Assembly (NCBI GenBank): GCA_947311845.1
Contig: CAMZMU010000069.1
Span: 11,163,424-11,227,423, forward strand
Length of the DNA: 64,000 nucleotides
Source: Poa pratensis
Taxonomy: Eukaryota; Streptophyta; Magnoliopsida; Poales; Poaceae
Direction of reading: 5' to 3'
A model generated the notes under the pieces. That model was not told the origin of the DNA. It saw only the letters and a program-made list of their open reading frames with translations, and did no database searches. The position numbers and the translations under genes were made by a program. Shown piece after piece: positions 57,473-64,000 of the stretch (positions are counted from its first letter, which is position 1; every line of letters starts with the position of its first letter).

Positions 57473-57835
57473 TTATATACTAAAAGCAAAATGAGAGAGT
57501 TTTTTGAGACATCACGTTAATCCACATCATCATAATTAATTTTAGCGGTTAGATCTAAAATATGTGGCTGAGATTTAATGAAAAGAATTACGTAACATGT
57601 TTGACACGATTTAATGATAAGACATCTCTCGGATGTGCCAATTTTTTTTACATGGAACGTGACTTCATCGATTAAGCAATATGCGTACCTAGAAAAAGAA
57701 AAAGAAAAAGATGGTCCAACACGATTGTGTTGTCACGTATTTAATGCCATGTGGAAAACAACCGGATCGTACTCAGCCTAATCGTGTCAAGGCGTGACTC
57801 TATGTTGAACTTGGTGACAGAATGTACTATTTATA

Positions 57836-57949
57836 GTCCCGGATTCCAAAATATTTTACCCTTATTTTTCCAATACGGATGTTAGATATATATACATCTG
57901 AAATCTGAATGTAGATAAATCTGAGTAAAGTATTTTCGGACAGAGGGAG
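57836..57949. mobile_element. Degenerate Stowaway-like MITE
   Basis: Right end CGGACAGAGGGAG then TA; left end GTCCCGGATTCCAAAATATT after TA. Confidence 0.55.
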
Positions 57950-57951
57950 TA

Positions 57952-58777
57952 TATACGTGCATGGTTGAGAACAAAAGAGTAATCATAAGACAACGCGATG
58001 TATATATACTCATGAGCACACTACGACCATATATATAGATATTGTTTTTTAACTAAACCATATAGACAGACTTACAGTACATCTTCCATTGATGACTTGA
58101 GTCGAGGAGTTTATACATTGAAAAAGCTACCACTATTTGCTCGCTGACGACCAAAACATCGACTCATAATCAAAAGTGCAATTGTCTTTAATTATACACG
58201 TATGGTATCGGACCATTGCTCGACGACCGTTGATCCACTAGAAAACACAAGAATTAGATGGAGTTAATATTTTTTTTATTGCATACGACACCATCTCATA
58301 CCTAAGACATGTTCACGAAGAACATAGTAGCATAACATACCCAAAAAACATTTAAGAAAATGATTAGTGCCTCTCACACCTCTATGAGCATTTTATCTAC
58401 TCTGAAGGTTGAATAGAGTTTGGCAGAGACCGAAACCATTTATGTTTCAGTGAAAAAAAGAAATTTCAGGGATTAGGTTTGAGGCAAAGGAAATTCTCAA
58501 GTTAAAGAGACGTCTAATTTATAATGCGTCGTCATAATTTTAATTATTCATATCATAAACAAAATCTACTTCAAAATAAGAAATGCAAGATAAGCACAAT
58601 ATGAGACATGTGAGAAGTTCCCTGAAAAAGAAAACATTTGGTATCAATCTAGCAGACCCTCTTTTCATTGGTAGATCATATATAACAAGTTTTCATAGTT
58701 GTATTAAGAAAATCACGATTAATGACCATGATAAATAGGCTGATAGATTTTCCTAAAGTATATAATGTATAACACTA
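57952..58777. other. Unassigned stretch
   Basis: AT-rich; nothing recognisable on either strand. Confidence 0.4.
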
Positions 58778-58870
58778 CTCCATCTGATCCGAAAAAATTG
58801 TCGCCAGCTATACTACCGAGTTGTACTACGTGGGCTCTTTTCCAGCGAAGTTTAATCCGATCGGAGGGAA
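58778..58870. mobile_element. Degenerate Stowaway-like MITE
   Basis: Ends CTCCATCTGATCCG and CCGATCGGAGGGAA, TA on both sides, 93 bp. Confidence 0.65.
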
Positions 58871-58872
58871 TA

Positions 58873-59560
58873 TAAATTAATCACTTATCAGCCGAAATTT
58901 TCATGAGTTCAATTCATATCATTGTATTCGTACTGTGTGATTAAATACACTTTTAAGTCAGTTTGTTTGTGTTTTTATTTTGGTAGAAAATTTATTTTGC
59001 TTACTATTCTTAAAATTTAATAGGAGACATCATCAAAATTTGCAAAAGTTGTAGAAGTAAGTTTGACAGGGAGAGTGTTAAATCATGCAAATCAAATAAT
59101 TGACAAAAAGTATTGGGTATTACTGGGATGATGCAAACAGGATAATAGCATGATTGCTAGAATTTTGTGGTGCAATTAAAAGCATTAATTGTGGGATGAT
59201 TTAAAGTCAATTGGTGACTTACTAAATCTTGAAACCATGTACCCTCCGAGTATATATTTTAAAATTTAGTATGTTACAGGAAACTATGTGCCATGTAAGT
59301 TCGTGTAGTCACTCTTACATAACACACAAATATGTATCATTGAGTGAGGACAGTGAAAGAATGGGGGATGGCAGGAAGAGAATAAAAGTATATATTAAAA
59401 TGGAACTTCCCACGGTTAAAGTAATCGAGCTTCTAAAATCTGCGGCATGGTATATATTTTTCAAAATATAAGAACGGCTACTCTCCATGAATTCAAAGGT
59501 AACATGCATATGTCATTTTTTATCTACCATAATTATACGATAGTCATAGGATGATCTTAT
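58873..59560. other. Unassigned stretch
   Basis: No gene supported. An 80-codon frame at 59229 is AT-driven and unrecognised. Confidence 0.4.
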
Positions 59561-59564
59561 TTAG

Positions 59565-59717
59565 ATTTCGATAAAAGCGCAAATTTAGTATACATACATC
59601 TTCAATACGCTGAAGATGATGCCGCGAGGGCCACCTTGCCATCGTGGTCGTCGTCTTCCTCTCCGCCGCGTCGATCTTCTCAACCCTCTGGACGCAGACT
59701 TCACCAGCACGCGACAT
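59565..59717 (-). pseudogene. Small-protein gene, copy 1, truncated by rearrangement
   Basis: ATG at 59717 opens MSRAGEVCVQRVEKIDAAER, which aligns with copy 2 (63419) as far as about residue 25. After that the frame runs into unrelated sequence and stops near 59550. A TATA box (TATAAATA) lies at 59784-59777, about 60 bp upstream, and the promoter regions of the copies also align. I do not recognise the family. Confidence 0.5.
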
Positions 59718-59776
59718 GTCTTACAGTGCGTTGGACTGAATGTATGATCGTCGTCGAGGCATGAAGGGGTGCTGGG

Positions 59777-59784
59777 TATTTATA
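59777..59784 (-). promoter_or_regulatory. TATA box of small-protein gene copy 1
   Basis: TATAAATACCC on the minus strand. The same TAAATACC context is present at 63499-63506 before copy 2. Confidence 0.6.
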
Positions 59785-59844
59785 GAGGGGTGGCGTGGTT
59801 TCCAAGCAACAGAGAAAAAAGGTCTTGTAGTTTAACACTGGGAT

Positions 59845-60237
59845 ATGTTGGTCTATATGGAACTGTAGGAATAATATTGTCTTTAACAGGAAAACAACTT
59901 TTCATGTCTTACAGGTTATCAATATGGTGACTTACTGGATCCAGTTATGGGCTACCCTGCTTTTTTCGGACCAGCAGGAGCTTATGCTTTCTTGATGCGC
60001 TCGACTCCTGTTGGTGGCACAAGAGTTTTTCTCCCGACATACGTGGCAGCATACTAGTCGATTTTTGTAGTTCAAACTATGTTGCTATTTCGATGGTTGA
60101 TTCATGTCTCAACCTTGTGTGATCGCTGAGTTGTAATAAGTTGATACTCGATACTCGTTTGTTTTGTTAATAAATGGATGTGTGCATCACTCGATGCAGA
60201 GGCCGAGGCTTCACCCCATTTCTAAAATAAATAAAAA
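59845..60237 (+). mobile_element. 5'-truncated LINE, 3' end with RT C-terminus
   Basis: 393 bp between perfect 16 bp duplications AGTTTAACACTGGGAT (59829-59844 and 60238-60253). The start reads in frame WSIWNCRNNIVFNRK...VINMVTYWIQLWA up to a TGA at about 59996, the typical C-terminal end of plant LINE ORF2. The 3'UTR and an A-rich tail TAAAATAAATAAAAA follow. It interrupts the duplicated promoter region of the small-protein gene. Confidence 0.92.
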
Positions 60238-60253
60238 AGTTTAACACTGGGAT

Positions 60254-60825
60254 GTTCTTCTTCCAAGTCGTTCAAGATACCCACTGGTAATTTACACACG
60301 GGAAAATCTGTCGTCTCGTCACTACCCACTCTGCATTGAATCCCTCTACGTCCTTTCAGATGAGCCGCAAAACTTCTAAAAAGACAATGATCAGAAAATT
60401 GCACCGTATGGTCGCCCAAACGACGAGTAAACAAAAAGAGCGATGCATGATTTGGTTTGGGTGCTTGTGTCTTTTTTTTTAAAGAAGACAATTGATTTGG
60501 CATTTACATTGATTAAGAAAAAAAGTTTAGAGGGTGTTACAAGCCAGGAGCCTTAGTCGAGACCGGTCAAGACCAAAATATAAAAACATATTATGTTACT
60601 CAACGCCTCATGTGTATGTATACGTCGGGAAATTAAACCGCTGCATATTATATATGTCAAACGAGAATCAGATTCCGTGTTGATGGCAACAGATGATCGA
60701 TCATTAGACGCGAACAGAGAAGAGTTGCTGGCTGGTCACTCACACCGCATATTACCAGATCTGATGTCCCCGTGCATATGCCATATGGGGGCCAGACCGC
60801 GTCGTGCATTTCCCGGCCGGCGACA
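60254..60825. other. Flank of small-protein gene copy 1
   Basis: Left part (60254-60365) aligns with 63655-63760 (GGTAATTTACACAC, AAAATCTGTCGTC). The part near 60410-60470 recurs at 61655-61720 (ACGACGAGTAAA, GATGATTTGGT). No gene. Confidence 0.5.
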
Positions 60826-60828
60826 TTA

Positions 60829-61600
60829 AGGGCATCTCTAGCCGTGCCCCCAAAAGCTCCTTAGGACACTTTTTAGCGTCAAATGTCCAAATAGTGCCAT
60901 AAATCTCCCAGTCGTGTCCCAGGAGCTCATTTAGTGCCGGATGGACAAGATTTAGAGCCGGCGCACCCAGGCCAAACCCAGCGCGCGCTAAATTTCTTGC
61001 ATGCAAGGCCCCACATGGCAGCGTCTCTCTCCTCTCTCTCCCCTGTCCCTCCTCTCTCTCTCCTCTGTCCCCAAATTTCCTGCGTGCCGCCGCTCACCAT
61101 CCCGCACTCGCTCGAGCTCGCCTTTCCCCGTCGAGCTCGCCTGGCCGCGCCGCTCGCCGCCTGCTCGCCCCGTCGAGCTCGCCTGGGAAGGAGGAGGCGA
61201 CGGCCGGCGCGCCTCTCCTTGCCCCTCGCGGGATCCCGGACGGCGGCGGGGAAGTAGGCGAGGTGGAGGCGGAGGCGGCCGGCGGCGGGGCGCGGGATCC
61301 GGCCGGCGACGGGGAAGTAGGAGGTGCAGGGGATCCGGCCGGCGGCGGGGAAGTAGACAGGGCGGAGGCGGCCGGCGACGGGGAAATAGGAGGGGCGCTG
61401 GTACCCGGTGGCGTCCATGTGGAGGCCGTGCGGGAGGCCATGACGACGGGCTCGAGCTCCGGCTTTGTGACTTGCTCGTCTTGGGGTGGGCTGCGGCTGG
61501 GAATTTGCTCTCCCCAGGACTCTTTTTTGCGCGGGCGGAAGATTTAGCCCCTGAGGACGTCTCCTTTTTCAGCCTGGGGACACCAACGACTGGAGATGAC
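60829..61600. mobile_element. Harbinger-type element, small, GC-rich interior
   Basis: Left end AGGGCATCTCTAGCCG after TTA. The right end CAACGACTGGAGATG is cut by a SINE fragment. The interior repeats GGCGGCGGGGAAGTAG and GATCCGGCCGG words. Long frames on both strands come from the GC-rich repeat and I call none. Confidence 0.65.
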
Positions 61601-61659
61601 TTTTTTTTTGCCAAACACAATACAACGCAGACGCTCACAAACACGCACGTACCTATGGT
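61601..61659 (-). mobile_element. 5'-truncated SINE tail (Au-like)
   Basis: T9 followed by CAATACAACGCAGACGCTCA, which matches the 3' part of the SINE at 48544 (CAGTACAACGCAGACGCTCA). Confidence 0.75.
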
Positions 61660-62021
61660 TGTCCAGACGACGAGTAAAATGACAGAGCTAGCTATACGAT
61701 GATTTGGTGGGTTTGCGTGCATTAGTACGTCAGGAACTTCTGCATGTATCTTGACTGCAACCGATGATTTAAACAAGCAGACAAGATTTTGCAGGTCGGT
61801 CCCACTCGCACCTAGCTACGCGCATACGAAATGTGATTTAGTTTCATGACCTCGATCGTCGTGTCTCGGCCTGCCGGCCGGCCAAATATTTCCACCGATG
61901 TTACTTGCACGGCACTGCTAAGCCAAGCTTCAAGAGTTCAAGTATGTACGTGCTGTAATTAATTAAGGATGTCAAAAACAACCTAGCCTCTTGCTGTCTT
62001 ACTGATAGTGACACACCAGGC
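61660..62021. other. Duplicated flank sequence
   Basis: 61805-61900 aligns with 63815-63905 (AAATGTGATTTAGTTT.ATGACCTC, CCGGCCAAAYATTTCCAC). Part of the local duplication at the right of the window. No gene. Confidence 0.55.
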
Positions 62022-62034
62022 TACATGCCTACAT

Positions 62035-62907
62035 TTTTTTTTTTTTTTTTTTTTTTTGAGAAGAACCTGCATACAATCAAAGAAGAAAACGAAGAACAAC
62101 GACGCATACAGGCTCACACACACACTGCCCAGAAACTGAAAACAGGCAGAGGAACAACGAAGCCAGAAGCAGCAAACTCAACACAGCTCGTCGAACTAGT
62201 CCATCGCCACCACCAGAGCACCAGCAATAGACGAAGAAGACGAACCTCCAGCAAACCCAGCTCCGAGCCAGCACCATATTTTGAAGAACCTCAAAAGACA
62301 CCCGCCGCGCACGAGGCCGACGGGATGAAGCCGGTTGAAGCGCGTCGGCCGGGGACGAACCCCGTACTTCTCGGAGATGAGCAGCAGCGCCGTCCAACGG
62401 AGAGCAGCCACCGCTCCCACCTTCTTCCACAAATCCAGCTTCCAACTCGCAGCCACCTGCACACCCAAATCCAGGCAAGCTCCTGAACTTCACAGCGCCC
62501 TCTCCCCTCGCCACCACGGCCGGCCGGAACAGAGACACCGAAGAAGACCACCACGGAAACGAGACGAAATCGAGCTTATTTAGACGGGATCTTTTCTCCT
62601 CCGCCCACTCCGCCGTCTCCCACCACGGGAACTCTCCGGAGAAGCAAAGAATCACTCCTGGCCGCAGCTCGAAAGCACCAGGACACCCCAAAATACGGCA
62701 TGCCGCCAGACATGGCATAAAGCCAACAACAGCCATAGAGGCTAACGAGAACCTACATCTACTACTCTGTACAGGAAGCCGGCATCCTAATCCAACTCCA
62801 AACCAACCAGCAAGAGCGCCGGCGGCCGGAGGGATTGGATCCCGGGAAGCACAGGGGACTCTCAAGGGGCGGCGGCGGAGGCTTCGAGAGGAAAGGAGAG
62901 GAAGGGA
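62035..62907 (-). mobile_element. Poly(A) retroposon, about 870 bp, long ORF without known domain
   Basis: Perfect 13 bp target duplication TACATGCCTACAT (62022-62034 and 62908-62920). A run of more than 20 T on the plus strand is the poly(A) of a minus-strand insertion. A 262-codon frame (62865-62077) fills most of it: MRVPCASRDP, Gly/Cys/Val-rich middle, end CVVVLRFLL. No RT, endonuclease or zinc knuckle. Similar in size and layout to 50951-51839. It may be a non-autonomous LINE derivative; function of the ORF unknown. Confidence 0.85.
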
Positions 62908-62920
62908 TACATGCCTACAT

Positions 62921-63205
62921 GCATCGCAACATTGTCATACGTCGACGACTTGACCATGCATTATCATACCCGCAAAGATTTTCATATGCAATTATGCATG
63001 ATATGCTTCCATTCAACTTAATAATTTCGGCATATACTAATATTTATGAAAATCAACAACTATGCCTTCCATACTGTTTACACAAATCCTAAAACATAGG
63101 ACACGGGCATGTATATATACACCGCTATCAAAGAACAAAAGAAATAGTAATTCATCATTCAATTTTGACAGGCATGCATGACTACACCTCTAGCTACCAC
63201 GCGCC
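62921..63205. other. Unassigned stretch
   Basis: AT-rich, probably 3' flank of the small-protein gene copy 2. Confidence 0.4.
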
Positions 63206-63206
63206 T

Positions 63207-63419
63207 TCACTTTGCTGCCTTTGTAGCAGCCGCGGCAGCTTCTTCCGCCGCTATACGCCGGTGCACCTTCGCGATGTACGCCGCCGCCGCACAGCTCCGC
63301 TACGGCACCGTGGCCGCCCCATGCACGCTCGCCGATGGCGTCGTGGTCATCTTCTTCCCCGCGTCGTTGATCTTCTCCACCCTGTCGACGCGGATTTCTC
63401 CAGCACACGACGACGACAT
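63207..63419 (-). pseudogene. Small-protein gene, copy 2, one internal TAG
   Basis: ATG at 63419. 39 codons (MSSSCAGEIRVDRVEKINDA, then GKKMTTTPSASVHGAATVP) to TAG at 63302-63300; the same frame then stays open for 30 more codons (SCAAAAYIAKVHRRIAAEEA...) to TGA at 63207. TATA-like CATAAATACC at 63506-63499. The N-terminus matches copy 1. Either a 39-residue peptide or a 70-residue protein broken by TAG. Unrecognised, rich in Lys and Ala, and no signal peptide. Confidence 0.5.
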
Positions 63420-63506
63420 GTCTGATCGATAGTGTGAGTTTGAGATTTCGCTTTGATCTGGACTGAATGAATAATCGTCCAGGCTTTCGGTGCCGGGGTA
63501 TTTATG

Positions 63507-64000
63507 GACCGGCCACAGCCTCCGACGGCCCTCCGGCCGTGTACGCGGTGGCGTAATTTCCAAGCAAGAAAGAAGAAGAAGTCTTGTACCCTGCATGCCC
63601 GTGTCCGTGTGGCGGCCCTAGTACCTGCGTTTCAGTTTGAGTCGGTCAAGATACTCACGGTGTTCTTTCTCCGTCAAGATACTCACGGGTAATTTACACA
63701 CAGAAAATCTGTCGTCAAGACCACACTGTGTTGAATATCTCTACCTACTTTCAGAGTAATTAACCACTCAAGTTTGAACAGATGATTGACGCAAACTGAG
63801 GACTTTCCGGGTCGGTGGCACGCGCATAGGAAATGTGATTTAGTTTGATGACCTCGTCGTTTGTCTCGGTCGGCCGACCGGCCAAACATTTCCACACCGA
63901 CCAGATTAAGCATTCCTGGCTCCTGCTCAGCCGTAATTAATAGCTAAGCATTCTTCCAGAGTTTGACATCTAGCTCAGGCATTTTGTGTTGAAAATGTCT
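63507..64000. other. Upstream flank of small-protein copy 2
   Basis: Shares blocks with 59790-59840, 60254-60365 and 61805-61900. No gene. Confidence 0.45.

Noticed and set aside
60927..61776. 233-262 codon frames on both strands
   Set aside because: They arise from GGCGGCGGGGAAGTAG-type repeats inside the Harbinger-type element; pure low complexity.

Overview
Plant nuclear DNA, almost certainly from a Triticeae grass (wheat, Aegilops or barley group). This rests on an Au-type SINE, Stowaway MITEs ending in CTCCCTCCG, CACTA elements with CACTAGTAGAAAA-type and CACTACAGGAAT-type ends, grass Helitron ends (hairpin followed by CTAG|T), and a spliced plant gene. There are no bacterial features, CRISPR arrays or operons.

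Only one gene looks intact. It is a six-exon minus-strand gene at 45441..47151 for a HAD-fold phosphatase of the cytosolic/organellar 5'(3')-deoxyribonucleotidase (NT5C) family, with a 5'UTR intron and a short overlapping uORF. Its last two exons and downstream flank recur as a pseudogene at 5142..5691. The host sequence of the left 48 kb reads as a series of old, diverged tandem units. Each holds some of: the NT5C 3' part, a ~170 bp TATA-containing leader module (6311, 11565, 39037, 43410), and a conserved unassigned block (about 7137 and 32458). A minus-strand small-ORF pair at 59.7 and 63.4 kb is a second, separate local duplication.

The rest is nested transposons, many with exact ends and target-site duplications. 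0-2.2 kb: 3' half of a CACTA with a Ulp1-like protease domain. 7.2-11.0 kb: hAT with a broken transposase. 11.7-16.9 kb: complete Copia LTR retrotransposon with 128 bp LTRs and a broken pol. 17.8-23.3 kb: Helitron that captured the first exons of PEX14. 23.4-30.2 kb: small Helitron split by two nested Stowaways and a full CACTA (24094..29959) nearly identical to the one at the window start. 30.3-32.5 kb: PIF/Harbinger-type element with a cargo ORF. 33.1-38.7 kb: two head-to-head Helitron-like ends. 40.3-43.2 kb: CACTA with a perfect 25 bp TIR. 49.4-53.4 kb: CACTA with an internal duplication split by a poly(A) retroposon. 53.9 kb to the end: Harbinger fragments, a LINE 3' end, a Helitron end, a second ~870 bp retroposon, and much unassigned AT-rich DNA.

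Several insertions sit inside one duplicated unit while another unit in the window is empty at the same place. The paralogue therefore acts as an internal control for element boundaries and insertion order.
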